64,000 nt of DNA. Source: Actinopolymorpha sp. NPDC004070 (GTDB taxonomy: Bacteria > Actinomycetota > Actinomycetes > Propionibacteriales > Actinopolymorphaceae). This document shows positions 45,430 to 54,121 of this stretch, in pieces. Under the pieces are notes generated by a model, which did no database searches, was not told the origin of the DNA, and saw only the letters and a program-made list of their open reading frames with translations. Numbering within the stretch: position 1 is the first letter of the stretch; each line of letters begins with the position of its first letter. The DNA is taken from the NCBI RefSeq assembly GCF_040610475.1, contig NZ_JBEXMJ010000004.1:248001-312000 (forward strand). The letters run 5' to 3'. Position numbers and translations under genes: made by a program.

Positions 45430-46536
45430 TCAGCGGGACCAGGTTCGAGCCACCCGCCGGGCCAGCTCGACCAGGCTGTCGCGCGGCGCGCCGAGCGCCC
45501 GCTCCCGGCCAACCAGGTCGACCAGGGAGTATCCGGACTCGACACCCATCGTCCGCATTTCCCGGACTCCGACCAGCACCTGACCGGCCAGTACGACACA
45601 CGGCCGGATCGCCTCACCGGCCACCGCCGCCACGCCGGAGACCACCTTGCCGCTGGCGGACTGGAAGTCGAACGACCCCTCCCCGGTGAGCACGAGGTCG
45701 GCCGCCCGCGCCCGGTCCGGCAGCCCCACCGCGGCCGAGATCGTCTCGATGCCGGGCACCCGGGTGCCACCGAGCAGCAACAGTGCGTAGCCGAGCCCGC
45801 CGGCCGCGCCCGCGCCCTTGGCATCGGCCAGCGACCGGTCGGCCAGGTCGGCGAAGTGCTCCAGGGCCGCGTCCAGCGGGATCCGGCGTTCCTCCGTGAC
45901 ACCCTTCTGCGGGCCGAACACGTTGGTCGCGCCCCGCAGCCCCAGCAGGGGGTTGTCGACGTCACTGGCGGCGAGGACCTCGACGCCGGCGAGCCGCGCC
46001 CGGGCGGGCGCCAGGTCGAGCGCCGTCACCTGAGCCAGGGCCGCTCCGCCGGAGGTCAGGGCACCGGCCGGCTCCGAGGTCGCGCCGAGGGCGGCGAGCA
46101 GGCCCGCACCCGCGTCGTTGGTACCGCTCCCGCCGAGGCCGAGCACCAGCCGGCGAGCACCCGCCTCCAGCGCGGCCGCGACCAGCTCGCCCACGCCGTA
46201 GGTCGTGGCGCGCTCGGGGTCCCGGAGCGCCGGCGGCACCAGGTCCAGTCCGCACGCCTGCGACGTCTCGATGTAGGCGGTGCCCTCGTCCAGCAGGACG
46301 GTCGCCGGGGTCGGCTCACCGAGTGGGCCGGTGACCGTCTCCGCGAGCAGCTCACCGCCCAGTGCGGCGGACAGGACGTCCACGAAGCCCGGGCCGCCGT
46401 CCGACATCGGTACGGTCATCACCTCGTCGTCCGGCGCCTGGTCGAGCCAACCGGCGGCCATCGCCTGCGCGGCCTCGACGGCAGTGAGAGTTCCGGCGAA
46501 CTTGTCGGGAGCGATCAACACGCGCACGGGCGCCAT
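45430..46536 (-). CDS. Glycerate kinase (type I)
   Basis: 368 aa. Opening RVLIAPDKFAGTLTAVEAAQAM, PMSDGGPGFVD, LGLGGSGTNDAGAGLLAALGA, and LTGEGSFDFQSASGKVV are diagnostic of the GlxK/GarK family that phosphorylates D-glycerate. ATG 46536. Product 2-phosphoglycerate enters glycolysis. Divergent from the GNAT gene. It is not obviously linked to the fucose pathway, whose end products are pyruvate and L-lactaldehyde or lactate. Confidence 0.92.
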   Translation of the reverse strand: MAPVRVLIAPDKFAGTLTAVEAAQAMAAGWLDQAPDDEVMTVPMSDGGPGFVDVLSAALGGELLAETVTGPLGEPTPATVLLDEGTAYIETSQACGLDLVPPALRDPERATTYGVGELVAAALEAGARRLVLGLGGSGTNDAGAGLLAALGATSEPAGALTSGGAALAQVTALDLAPARARLAGVEVLAASDVDNPLLGLRGATNVFGPQKGVTEERRIPLDAALEHFADLADRSLADAKGAGAAGGLGYALLLLGGTRVPGIETISAAVGLPDRARAADLVLTGEGSFDFQSASGKVVSGVAAVAGEAIRPCVVLAGQVLVGVREMRTMGVESGYSLVDLVGRERALGAPRDSLVELARRVARTWSR

Positions 46537-46647
46537 CCTTGCGGGTCGGCGCGGCGCACCCGGCTCCGGGGTGCGCCTGATCCGGTCCGAACGCCCCAGG
46601 TCCTCACGTGATGCCGCCGTGTAATGCGCCGTACTAGGGTCGAGCCC

Positions 46648-47550
46648 GTGTTGATCAGGCCGATGCGTGACGACGACATCGGGGCAGCGCGTGCGCTCAC
46701 CCACGAGGCGCTGCAGCGGAGCCGCGCGGCCACCCGTCCGGCCGCGCTGCCGGCTCCCCCGTCCGGCCCGCCGACACCTGACTGGAGCGGGCGCTGGGAA
46801 CGCCGCGCCAAGCACCTGCTGCGGCACGACGCCGACGGGTGCTGGGTCGCCGAAGCCGACGGCGGAAGCAGGGGCGGCAGCAACGTGGTCGGGGTGGCGA
46901 TGTCGCTGCGCCGGGAGAAGCTGTGGGGCCTGTCGGCCTACTTCGTCCACCCGCAGGCGCAGAGCGCGGGGGTCGGAGCGGCACTGCTGGACGCCGCCCT
47001 CGGCTACAGCCAGGGCTGCCTGCGCGGCATCATCATCTCCACCGCCGACCCCCGAGCCGCCCGCCGCTACCGGCTCGCCGGCTTCACGCTGCACCCGACC
47101 ATCCGGATCGCCGGTTCGGTCGATCGTTCGGCACTGCCGGTGGTGGACGGTGTACGTACGGGCGGGCCCGGCGACCAGGACCTGTGCGACTCGGTGGACC
47201 GGCGGGTACGCGGAGCCGCGCACGGCGTCGACCACGAGTTCCTGTGCGCGGAGTACGGCCTGCTGGTGTCGGACACCCTCACCGGGAGCGGCTACTGCTT
47301 CGTCGACCCGTCCGGGTCACCGGTGATGCTGGCCGCCACCAGCCGAAAGATCGCCCAGCGGCTGCTGTGGGGAGCGCTGGCGGTGTCGCCGCAGGGCGCG
47401 GACGTCCACATCGACTACCTCACCGCCGACCAGGAGTGGGCCGTCGACGTGGCCCTGGCGGCCGGGCTGTCCCTGCGTACCGAGGGCTACCTGTGCCTGC
47501 GGCACATGCGCCCGCCCGCGACGTACCTGCCGTCCGGCGCGTTCCTCTGA
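46648..47550 (+). CDS. GNAT-family N-acetyltransferase, two-domain
   Basis: 300 aa. Starts (M)LIRPMRDDDIGAARALTHEAL. N-terminal GNAT domain with acetyl-CoA loop VHPQAQSAGVGAALLDAAL and ARRYRLAGFTLHP, followed by a second domain that resembles a degraded GNAT (GYCFVDPSGSPVMLAATS). The substrate is unknown. GTG 46648 is preceded by TAGGGT (46635-46640) with a 7-nt gap, so it is a leaderless transcript. Confidence 0.82.
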   Translation: MLIRPMRDDDIGAARALTHEALQRSRAATRPAALPAPPSGPPTPDWSGRWERRAKHLLRHDADGCWVAEADGGSRGGSNVVGVAMSLRREKLWGLSAYFVHPQAQSAGVGAALLDAALGYSQGCLRGIIISTADPRAARRYRLAGFTLHPTIRIAGSVDRSALPVVDGVRTGGPGDQDLCDSVDRRVRGAAHGVDHEFLCAEYGLLVSDTLTGSGYCFVDPSGSPVMLAATSRKIAQRLLWGALAVSPQGADVHIDYLTADQEWAVDVALAAGLSLRTEGYLCLRHMRPPATYLPSGAFL

Positions 47551-47590
47551 CCAGCTCGCAAGCGGACCCGCAGGCGCGGCGCACCGCCGC

Positions 47591-48160
47591 TCACAGGCCG
47601 GGCGCACCCCACACCGGGAACCAGCGGGACAGGTCCTGCTCGATCTTCAGGTCGTTGGCCACCATGCCCCGGGTCTGCAGCTCCAGCGCGTTGTCCCGGC
47701 GCTCGCCCGACAGCGGGGCGAAGGGGTAGAACGCGCCGCGCTTGTAGAGGTAGACCAGCGCCAGCCGGCGGCCGTCGCCGTTGACGAAGGTGACCAGCGA
47801 GCACAGCAGGAACGGCCCGAACCCGGCCGCCTCCAGCGAGGAGTTGACCGCGTGCAGGTCGGTGACCAGGCCGGAGGAGTCCTCCGGGTCGTGACGTATG
47901 ACCAGCCAGGTGAAGCCGTAGTCGTCGCTGACCCGCTCGACCTTCGGACCCTCGTCGGCGTCCAGCAGCTCCTGGATGTCGGCCTGGGTGGTCGCGAACG
48001 CCCCGCCCTCGGCGGCGCGGTAGCAGACCGAGCCCACGCCGGTGGGCCGGAAGTCGGCGGCCGCCTGCAGCGTCAGCGCGGCCTGCGGAAGCCCGAACAG
48101 CTGGTCGAGGTCGGGCCGCTTCGGCTGGCTACGTCCGAGGATCGCGTCGAGGAACTTCAT
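47591..48160 (-). CDS. pspAB: PspA-associated protein PspAB
   Basis: 189 aa. MKFLDAILGRSQPKRPDLDQLFGLPQAALTL followed by TGVGSVCYRAAEGGAF and a C-terminus FVNGDGRRLALVYLYKRGAFYPFAP match the conserved actinobacterial family found with PspA and HtpX. Cytoplasmic, no membrane segment. Fourth gene of the Psp operon. ATG 48160. Function is not established; it is associated with envelope-stress control. Confidence 0.85.
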   Translation of the reverse strand: MKFLDAILGRSQPKRPDLDQLFGLPQAALTLQAAADFRPTGVGSVCYRAAEGGAFATTQADIQELLDADEGPKVERVSDDYGFTWLVIRHDPEDSSGLVTDLHAVNSSLEAAGFGPFLLCSLVTFVNGDGRRLALVYLYKRGAFYPFAPLSGERRDNALELQTRGMVANDLKIEQDLSRWFPVWGAPGL

Positions 48161-48210
48161 GCCGGCAGCCTTTCGGGTCCACGGGGACGGAGGCCTGGAG
48201 GTGAACGACC

Positions 48211-48239
48211 GTGGGCGCCCACTCGGTGTGAGCGCCCAC
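48211..48239. terminator. 8-bp hairpin between htpX and pspAB
   Basis: GTGGGCGC (48211-48218) pairs with GCGCCCAC (48232-48239) across 13 nt, in the gap between two genes of the same strand. It may be a partial terminator or an RNA-processing site. Confidence 0.35.
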
Positions 48240-48253
48240 ATGGTGGGACTTCC

Positions 48254-49156
48254 TTACAGCATCGGCTTGCCGAGCTCGGCGCTGACCTGCGCCAGCCGGG
48301 CCAGGCGCTGCTCGGTCGATGGGTGGGTGGACAGCAGGTTGCCCAGCGACTTGCCGACCGCCGCGGGGGCGAAGAAGAACGCCTGGGCCGGCTGGGACCT
48401 GCGCAGGTCCCGGGTCGGGATCCGGGCGATGTCACCGGAGATCTTGGTGAGCGCGGACGCCAGCTCGGAGGGGTTGCCGGTGAGGTAGGCACCGGCCCGG
48501 TCGGCGGCGAACTCGCGGTAGCGGGACAGCGCCCGGGTGAGCAGGAAGCTGATCACGTAGACCGCGATGCTGGCCAGCCAGACCACGGCGAACACCATCG
48601 CGGCGTTGTTGTCCCGGCTGCCGCGGCCCATGCCGGAGTACATCCCGAACCGCGCGACCAGGCCGGCGAGCACACCGAGGAACGACGCGATGGTCATCAC
48701 CGCGACGTCGCGGTGGGCGACGTGGGACAGCTCGTGGGCGAGCACGCCTTCCAACTCGGTCCGGGTCAGCCGGCGCATGAGGCCGGTGGTGACGCACACC
48801 ACGGCCTTTTTCGGGCTGCGCCCGGTGGCGAAGGCGTTCGGCATGTCGGTGTCGGCGACCGCCACCCGCGGCTTGGGCATGTCGGCGAGGGCGCACAGCC
48901 GGTCGATCACCGCGTGCAGCTCCGGCGCCTCGTCGGGCGTGACCTCGCGGGCGCCCATCGCTGCCAGCGCGATCTTGTCGGAGAAGAACCACTGCGCCAG
49001 CAGGAACCCGCCGGCGATGATGATCACCCAGGCCCAGCTGAGCCCGGCGGCGATGAGTCCGCCGACGGCCGCGACGTACAGCAGGCCGAGCAGGAACATG
49101 ACCAGGACCATCCGCGAGGTGAGGCCCCGGTCGGGTTGGAATCGTGTGCGAGCCAT
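48254..49156 (-). CDS. htpX: HtpX membrane metalloprotease
   Basis: 300 aa. Two N-terminal membrane helices, zinc motif LEGVLAHELSHVAHRDV, two more helices, and the third ligand in YREFAADRAGAYLTG. Degrades damaged membrane proteins. ATG 49156. Third gene of the pspA-pspAA-htpX-pspAB operon. A long imperfect hairpin (49183-49242) precedes it. Confidence 0.92.
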   Translation of the reverse strand: MARTRFQPDRGLTSRMVLVMFLLGLLYVAAVGGLIAAGLSWAWVIIIAGGFLLAQWFFSDKIALAAMGAREVTPDEAPELHAVIDRLCALADMPKPRVAVADTDMPNAFATGRSPKKAVVCVTTGLMRRLTRTELEGVLAHELSHVAHRDVAVMTIASFLGVLAGLVARFGMYSGMGRGSRDNNAAMVFAVVWLASIAVYVISFLLTRALSRYREFAADRAGAYLTGNPSELASALTKISGDIARIPTRDLRRSQPAQAFFFAPAAVGKSLGNLLSTHPSTEQRLARLAQVSAELGKPML

Positions 49157-49182
49157 GTGTTTCACCGCTCCTTGAAGAGTCA

Positions 49183-49242
49183 CTCATACGACGACGCGCG
49201 AGCACCGGAATGTTCCCGGCGCTCGCGCGTGTGGCGTATGAG
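49183..49242. promoter_or_regulatory. Long imperfect hairpin upstream of htpX
   Basis: CTCATACG (49183-49190) pairs with CGTATGAG (49235-49242) and CGCGCGAGC (49195-49203) with GCTCGCGCG (49221-49229), giving 17 bp with one internal bulge. The two flanks also share GTCACTCA. It lies in the pspAA-htpX gap and could attenuate or stabilise the mRNA. Confidence 0.5.
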
Positions 49243-49286
49243 GTCACTCACCTGCTGTGTCGGGTCGGTTGCGGGGACCGTCCGAT

Positions 49287-49565
49287 CTATCCGGGGATGA
49301 GGCCTTCCTCCCCGAGAAGCTCCTTCACCTCGTCGACCGTGGCGTCCTCCGGCGGGAGGAAGAGGTCGGACTCCTCCAGCGAGTCGTCCGGCAGCTTCGT
49401 GCCCACCGCGCGTACCTGGTCGAGGAGGCCGGTCAGCGCTCCCCGGAAACCCTCCTCGTCCCCGGCGTTGACCGCGACCTCCAGCCTCGCGTCGAGCTCG
49501 TTCAGTGCGTCGAGGTGCTCGTTGGGAACCCGAAGCTGCCCCTCGCCGAGGATGCGAACGATCAC
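49287..49565 (-). CDS. pspAA: PspA-associated protein PspAA
   Basis: 92 aa, starting (M)IVRILGEGQLRVPNEHLDALNELDARLEVAVNAGDEEGF, with an acidic end (SDLFLPPEDATVDEVKELLGEEGLIPG). Matches the small conserved partner of PspA in actinobacteria and archaea. GTG 49565 overlaps the pspA stop (GTGA), so the two are translationally coupled. Confidence 0.88.
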   Translation of the reverse strand: MIVRILGEGQLRVPNEHLDALNELDARLEVAVNAGDEEGFRGALTGLLDQVRAVGTKLPDDSLEESDLFLPPEDATVDEVKELLGEEGLIPG

Positions 49566-50386
49566 GATCCCTCACCCTGCCTTTGTGGCCGGTCCGGTGC
49601 GGGCTGGGCGGACTGCTGCGTCGCGGACGGCGATGCCTCCTCGCCGGGGGTGGCCTGTCCTTCGATCTCCCTGGCCGGTGCCGAGCCCCCACCGAGCTGG
49701 GCCTTCATCGCGGCCAGCTCGCTCTCGACGTCGTTGCCCGACGCCATGCGCTCCAGCTCCAGGGAGATGTCGTCCTTGCTGGTGCCGGTGACGTCGTCCA
49801 GCGCACCGGAGGCCAGCAGTTCGTCGATCGCACCGGAACGGGCCTGCAGCTCGGCCGTCTTGTCCTCGGCCCGCTGCACGGCGAGGTTGACGTCGCCCAT
49901 CTCCTCGGAGATACCGGTGAACGCCTCGCCCACCCGGGTCTGCGCCTCGGCCGCGGTGTAGGTGGCCTTGATGGTCTCCTTCTTGGTGCGGAACGCCTCG
50001 ACCTTGGTCTGCAGGCGCTGCGCCGCGAGGGTGAGCTTCTCCTCCTCGCCCTGGAGCGTGGCGTGCTGCGTGCTGAGGTCGCCGATCTGCTGCTCCACGC
50101 CGGACCGGCGGGTGAGCGCCTCGCGAGCGAGATCCTCCCGCCCCATCGACAGCGCCTTCTGCGCCTGGTCCTTGAGCTTGTTCGACTGCTGGTTGAGCTG
50201 GTTCATCTGCAGCTCGAGCCGCTTGCGGCTGGTCGCGACGTCAGCCACACCACGCCGGACCTTCTGGAGCATTTCCAGCTGCTTCGTGTAGGAGTAGTCG
50301 AGCGTCTCGCGCGGGTCTTCGGCGCGGTCCATCGCCTTGTTGGCCTTCGCGCGGAAGATCATCGCGAAGCGGTTGAGAATACCCAT
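49562..50386 (-). CDS. pspA: Phage-shock protein A homologue
   Basis: 274 aa. MGILNRFAMIFRAKANKAMDRAEDPRETLDY followed by a long continuous coiled coil to about residue 215, then a disordered Pro/Gln/Ser tail. PspA/IM30 proteins bind stressed membranes in large assemblies. ATG 50386 with AAGGGGG upstream; the longer frame lacks this. Likely controlled by an ECF sigma factor (see 50526-50551). Confidence 0.92.
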   Translation of the reverse strand: MGILNRFAMIFRAKANKAMDRAEDPRETLDYSYTKQLEMLQKVRRGVADVATSRKRLELQMNQLNQQSNKLKDQAQKALSMGREDLAREALTRRSGVEQQIGDLSTQHATLQGEEEKLTLAAQRLQTKVEAFRTKKETIKATYTAAEAQTRVGEAFTGISEEMGDVNLAVQRAEDKTAELQARSGAIDELLASGALDDVTGTSKDDISLELERMASGNDVESELAAMKAQLGGGSAPAREIEGQATPGEEASPSATQQSAQPAPDRPQRQGEGS

Positions 50387-50525
50387 CGAGGTCGGCCGCC
50401 CCCTTCGTCTCCAGGCCGGTCGTGCCTCCCTGCCGCAGGATGGCACGGGACGGCGTCGTGTGTGGGTTCACCCTATGCCGACGAACGTACAAGGGCGACC
50501 CCACCTGTCCCGGACATTTCCCCTA

Positions 50526-50551
50526 GACGAGCCGCGATCCCGCGGAGTTCC
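50526..50551 (-). promoter_or_regulatory. Possible SigE-type (ECF sigma) promoter for pspA
   Basis: On the minus strand GGAACT (50551-50546) and CGTC (50529-50526) are separated by 16 nt, the spacing of envelope-stress ECF sigma promoters (GGAAC-N15/16-CGTT). The Psp genes of Mycobacterium are known to be under such control. Predicted start about 130 nt before pspA. The rest of the 366-bp gap to DUF3043 shows no other clear feature. Confidence 0.4.
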
Positions 50552-50752
50552 CGGCGGACTCCCCCACGCGGTTTCCCCCGGTGTTCCGACGGTGATTCCG
50601 GGCGTTTCGCGGCGCCGCGACGCCGGGTGGAGGTCCGGGCGGAGCCCGGGCAGATCCCGGGGCTAATCCGGGGCGGATCCCGTCGTGGACCGCGCCGGCG
50701 ACGTCCCCGGGCGGGCTGGGGCGCTGATTTGCCGGACCGTTACTCTGTGGGC

Positions 50753-51355
50753 GTGTTCCGACGCCGTACGACAACCGAGGCCCCCGCCGAGACGGCCACC
50801 GAGCCGACGCCGTCCACCAAGGTCGCCGGCGCCGGCGGCAAGGGACGCCCCACGCCCAAGCGCCGCGAGGCCGAGCAGGCCCGCAAGACGCGGGTCAGCG
50901 CGCCGCGCGACCGCAAGGAGGCGGTCCGCCAGCAGCGGGAGAAGTCACGCTCGGAGCGGGCCAGGATGCAGCAGGCGATGGCCACCGGCGACGAGCGCTA
51001 CCTCCCGGCGCGGGACAAGGGCCCGGTCCGGAGGTTCGTCCGCGACTACGTCGACTCCCGGCGCACCCCGGCGGAGTACCTCCTGCCGTACTTCCTGGTC
51101 ATCTTCATCTTCATGACCCTGCCGATGCCGCAGGTGCGGGTGGTGGCGACCTACCTCTGGCTGGTGGCGATCATCATCGTGCCGCTGGACCTGCTCCTGC
51201 TGGGGCGGCGGCTGAAGAAGCGGCTGCGCGAGGAGTTCCCCAACGACAGCCACCGCGGCGCGCTGTCGTACGGCATCATGCGGTCGACGCAGATCCGCCG
51301 GCTGCGGATGCCCAAGCCGCAGGTCAAGCCCGGCGGGGAGAAGATCTCCGCCTAG
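50753..51355 (+). CDS. DUF3043 membrane protein
   Basis: 200 aa. N-terminal 110 residues are very basic and Lys/Arg/Glu-rich (GRPTPKRREAEQARKTRV), followed by a YLPARDKGPVRRFVRDYVDSRR motif, two membrane helices (about 117-135 and 137-158), and a basic C-terminus. Matches the actinobacterial DUF3043 family of unknown function. GTG 50753 is preceded by TACTCT with a 6-nt gap (leaderless). Confidence 0.85.
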   Translation: MFRRRTTTEAPAETATEPTPSTKVAGAGGKGRPTPKRREAEQARKTRVSAPRDRKEAVRQQREKSRSERARMQQAMATGDERYLPARDKGPVRRFVRDYVDSRRTPAEYLLPYFLVIFIFMTLPMPQVRVVATYLWLVAIIIVPLDLLLLGRRLKKRLREEFPNDSHRGALSYGIMRSTQIRRLRMPKPQVKPGGEKISA

Positions 51356-51407
51356 CGGTACGACCTTCCCCGCCCGGCGTCCGGCTTCGGGTTCCCGGGC
51401 CGGTCTC

Positions 51408-51617
51408 TCAGTCGGCCGGGTGCAGGCTCATCGGGCCGTAGACCTCGCGCCCGGCTTCGAGCAGTGTCACCTGGTCGACACCGCTTCCGGCGAGTTCGCG
51501 CCAGGTTTCGCCGATCCAGCTCTCGGCGTCGCTCTGCGACGGGAACTCGCTGTGGGCGAGCTCGCCGGCGTCCACGGGGTTGCCCTCGGAATCTTCGAGT
51601 CGCCACGTCCAGGTCAT
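51408..51617 (-). CDS. Small conserved protein of unknown function
   Basis: 69 aa: MTWTWRLEDSEGNPVD, HSEFPSQSDAESWIGETWREL and a C-terminus VYGPMSLHP. Looks like a short alpha/beta protein conserved in actinobacteria as I recall. ATG 51617 is preceded by TAAGCT with an 8-nt gap. No motif gives a function. Confidence 0.7.
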   Translation of the reverse strand: MTWTWRLEDSEGNPVDAGELAHSEFPSQSDAESWIGETWRELAGSGVDQVTLLEAGREVYGPMSLHPAD

Positions 51618-51776
51618 GAAAGCCGAGCTTAGAGGTTTCCCGGGGGTCGTCGTGGTCAGCTCGGTCGGGCACGGCCGGTGCCGGTCGCGCGGGACCGCAC
51701 CCGACCCGAACAGGCCCCGCAGAGGTCCCGGCACAGTTCCCTCCCACCGGAGCGCCTCACCGGGTTCCGGACATCT

Positions 51777-51805
51777 TTGACTTCCCGGGTCGGCCGTGAG
51801 AGCGT
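51777..51805 (+). promoter_or_regulatory. Promoter of the cobalamin-regulated operon
   Basis: TTGACT (51777-51782), a 17-nt spacer and GAGCGT (51800-51805) fit a housekeeping promoter with a degenerate -10. Transcription would start near 51812, just before the riboswitch P1 stem. Confidence 0.5.
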
Positions 51806-51818
51806 CCGTCCTGCACGA

Positions 51819-52000
51819 CGTCGTCGGGCGAGACCCACCCAGGTCTCGCACGCAGGGGAAGCCGGTCCGAATCCGGCGCTGACCCGCAACCGTAGGCCGC
51901 GTGCCCGCACGTCCGTACGACCTGACTCGACCCGCCGTCGAGCCGGATCGCCGCGAACTCACCGGGTGCCCGCGGCGAGCCGGAGCACCTGCCGACGACG
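51819..52000 (+). ncRNA. Cobalamin (B12) riboswitch
   Basis: The B12-box core GGGGAAGCCGGTCCGAATCCGGCGCTGACCCGCAACCGT is present in order from 51857, with the 3' block GAGCCGGAGCACCTGCC at 51977-51993. P1 is closed by CGTCGTCGG (51819-51827) with CCGACGACG (51992-52000). It lies 5' of an ECF transporter operon, so import is expected to fall when cobalamin is abundant. The expression platform between 52001 and the 52162 start was not resolved. Confidence 0.9.
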
Positions 52001-52161
52001 ACCGGCTCCACGACACCCGTCGAGGTCTGCGGGCGGAGCGCGGGTCACGCACCCGAGCCCTGCCCTCGTCTGCCGGCGTTCCACGCCGCGCGGCCGGGGG
52101 CGTTCTCATGTGTGGTCCCGGTTCCCTTGGCCGTGACCGCACCATGAGAAGAGGACACCGA

Positions 52162-52944
52162 ATGAGGCTCGTTACGAAGGCCGCCAGGCGCTCTGCCGCG
52201 GCCTTCCTGTTGACCACCCTGGCGACCGTGCTGGCCGCCGGCCTGCTCGCCACGACCGTCGGCGCGGGGGTCGCGCAGGCGTCCGCGTACCGCTACTGGG
52301 GGTTCTTCCAGTGGAAGGACAACACCTGGAAGATGGCCTCGGTCGGACCCGGCTCGGTCACCCCCAAGGACGGCGCCGTCGACGGCTGGCGGTTCGCGGT
52401 GTCCGGTGAGAAGTCGCCGCCCCGGCTGCCGCGGGCGGCCGCCGACTTCGGCGCGCTGTGCGGTGACGCCAAGGCGCAGGCCGGCAAGAAGCGGGTGGGG
52501 GTCGTCCTCGACTACGGCCTGGCCGACGAGGCGCCCGGCGGGCAACAGCCCGCGAAACCACGGGGCGCGTGCGCGGTCGTGGACTCCAAGGCGACCTCCG
52601 CGCAGGTCCTCGCCGCCGTCGCCGACGTCCGCGACCAGAAGAGCATGATCTGCGGGATCGACGGCTTCCCGTCCACCGGCTGCGGCGATCCGGTGAAGAA
52701 GGAGCCGGCGGTCGCCTCGCCGGAGCCCACCGTGGCGCTGGCCCTGCCCGCGAGTCACACCGACGCCAAGGCGTCCGGGAAGAAGGCCGGCGCCGGCGAA
52801 CCCCGCCAAGGTGCCGGCGACCGCGCCGTCGACGCGGGCTCGGGCGGGCTGCCCGTCCTTCCCGTGGTGGCGGTCGTCGTCGTCCTGCTGGGCGGCGGGC
52901 TGCTGCTCCTGCGCCGACGGCGGAACGCAGACCAGGGCGCCTGA
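52162..52944 (+). CDS. Secreted, C-terminally anchored protein of a B12-regulated operon
   Basis: 260 aa. Signal peptide (residues 1-42, ending AQASA-YR), an extracellular domain opening YRYWGFFQWKDNTWKMASVGPGSVTPKDGAVDGWRF with four cysteines that may form disulfides, a low-complexity linker, and a C-terminal membrane helix with basic stop-transfer (LRRRRN). It resembles the actinobacterial family annotated as SCO2322. First gene after the riboswitch, so it is possibly a cobalamin-binding accessory or scaffold for the transporter. ATG 52162 has GAGGA upstream; ATG 52144 is an alternative. Confidence 0.75.
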   Translation: MRLVTKAARRSAAAFLLTTLATVLAAGLLATTVGAGVAQASAYRYWGFFQWKDNTWKMASVGPGSVTPKDGAVDGWRFAVSGEKSPPRLPRAAADFGALCGDAKAQAGKKRVGVVLDYGLADEAPGGQQPAKPRGACAVVDSKATSAQVLAAVADVRDQKSMICGIDGFPSTGCGDPVKKEPAVASPEPTVALALPASHTDAKASGKKAGAGEPRQGAGDRAVDAGSGGLPVLPVVAVVVVLLGGGLLLLRRRRNADQGA

Positions 52945-52948
52945 GCCG

Positions 52949-54121
52949 ATGCGCGCCGTCCACCGTCCCACGCTGCCGCGCACCCTGCACCCGGGTGCGT
53001 GGTGGCTGTGGGCGCTCGGCCTGGCGACGGCGGCCAGCCGCACCACCAACCCGCTGCTGCTGGTGCTGGTGCTCGCCGTCGCGGGCTACGTGGTGGCGGC
53101 CCGTCGTACGTCCGCGCCGTGGGCACGTTCGTACGCCGCGTTCCTGCGGCTCGGCCTCGTGGTGATCGCGATCCGGGTGGTCTTCCAGTCGCTGTTCGGC
53201 GCGGCGGTGACCGGGCGGACGGTGCTGTTCACGCTGCCGCAGGTGCCGCTGCCGGGCTGGCTGGAGGGGATCCGGATCGGTGGCGCGGTGACGGCCGAGG
53301 CGCTGGCGTCCGCGGCGTACGACGGACTGCGGCTGGCCGCCGTCCTCGCCTGCATCGGCGCCGCGAACGCGCTGGCCAACCCCAAGCGGCTGCTGGCCGC
53401 GATGCCGGGCGCGCTGTACGAGCTCGGCGTGGCCGTGGTGGTGGCGATGACGTTCGCTCCCCAACTGGTCGGGGACGCCGCGCGGGCCCGGTCGGCACGC
53501 AGGCTGCGCGGCCGGGCCGACCGGGGGCTGCGCTCGCTGCGGGCCACCGCCGTACCCCTCCTGGAGGGCGCGCTGGAACGCTCCCTGGCGCTGGCGGCGG
53601 CGATGGACTCGCGCGGGTACGGCCGGGTGGGCCAGGTGCCGCGGGCCACCCGGGCGACGACCGCGGTGCTCGTCCTCGGCGGGCTTGTCGGCCTCTGCGC
53701 GGGTGCCTACGGCCTGCTCGCCGCCGACGGCGGGCCGTTGTTCGGCGTGCCGATGCTGGTGGCCGGTGGCGCCGCCGCGGTGGCCGGGCTGGCGCTGGCC
53801 GGGCGGCGGGCCGTGCGCACGCGGTACCGCCCCGACCCGTGGGCACTGCCGGAGTGGCTGGTCGCCGCCAGCGGGGTGGCCGTGGCGGCGGCCTTCACCT
53901 GGGCCGCGTCCACCGGCCTACCCGACGTCGTGGTGTCCGCCTCTCCCCTGACCCTGCCCGGCCTGCCGGTGCTGCCCACGATCGGCGCCCTGCTCGGGCT
54001 GCTGCCCGCCTGGTGCTCACCGCCGCCGCAACCGGCGACCGGCCCGCCCGGCTCGTCAGCCTCGACAGGCACCTCAGTCCCGGCAGACTCGTCCGACTCT
54101 TCTTCGGAGGTGCTCGCATGA
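52949..54121 (+). CDS. ECF transporter T component (EcfT/CbiQ-like)
   Basis: 390 aa membrane protein. Six to eight hydrophobic segments surround a cytoplasmic arm with Ala-Arg motifs (ARSARRLRG, and MDSRGYGR) that contact the ATPases in ECF transporters. TNPLLLVLVLAVAGYVV is the usual first helix pair. Four nt after the preceding gene; stop overlaps the ATPase start (ATGA). Confidence 0.88.
   Translation: MRAVHRPTLPRTLHPGAWWLWALGLATAASRTTNPLLLVLVLAVAGYVVAARRTSAPWARSYAAFLRLGLVVIAIRVVFQSLFGAAVTGRTVLFTLPQVPLPGWLEGIRIGGAVTAEALASAAYDGLRLAAVLACIGAANALANPKRLLAAMPGALYELGVAVVVAMTFAPQLVGDAARARSARRLRGRADRGLRSLRATAVPLLEGALERSLALAAAMDSRGYGRVGQVPRATRATTAVLVLGGLVGLCAGAYGLLAADGGPLFGVPMLVAGGAAAVAGLALAGRRAVRTRYRPDPWALPEWLVAASGVAVAAAFTWAASTGLPDVVVSASPLTLPGLPVLPTIGALLGLLPAWCSPPPQPATGPPGSSASTGTSVPADSSDSSSEVLA

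Noticed and set aside
49505..50752. Upstream extension of the DUF3043 gene through pspA
   Set aside because: The frame is antisense to pspA. GTG 50753 with a -10 element 6 nt upstream is the better start.
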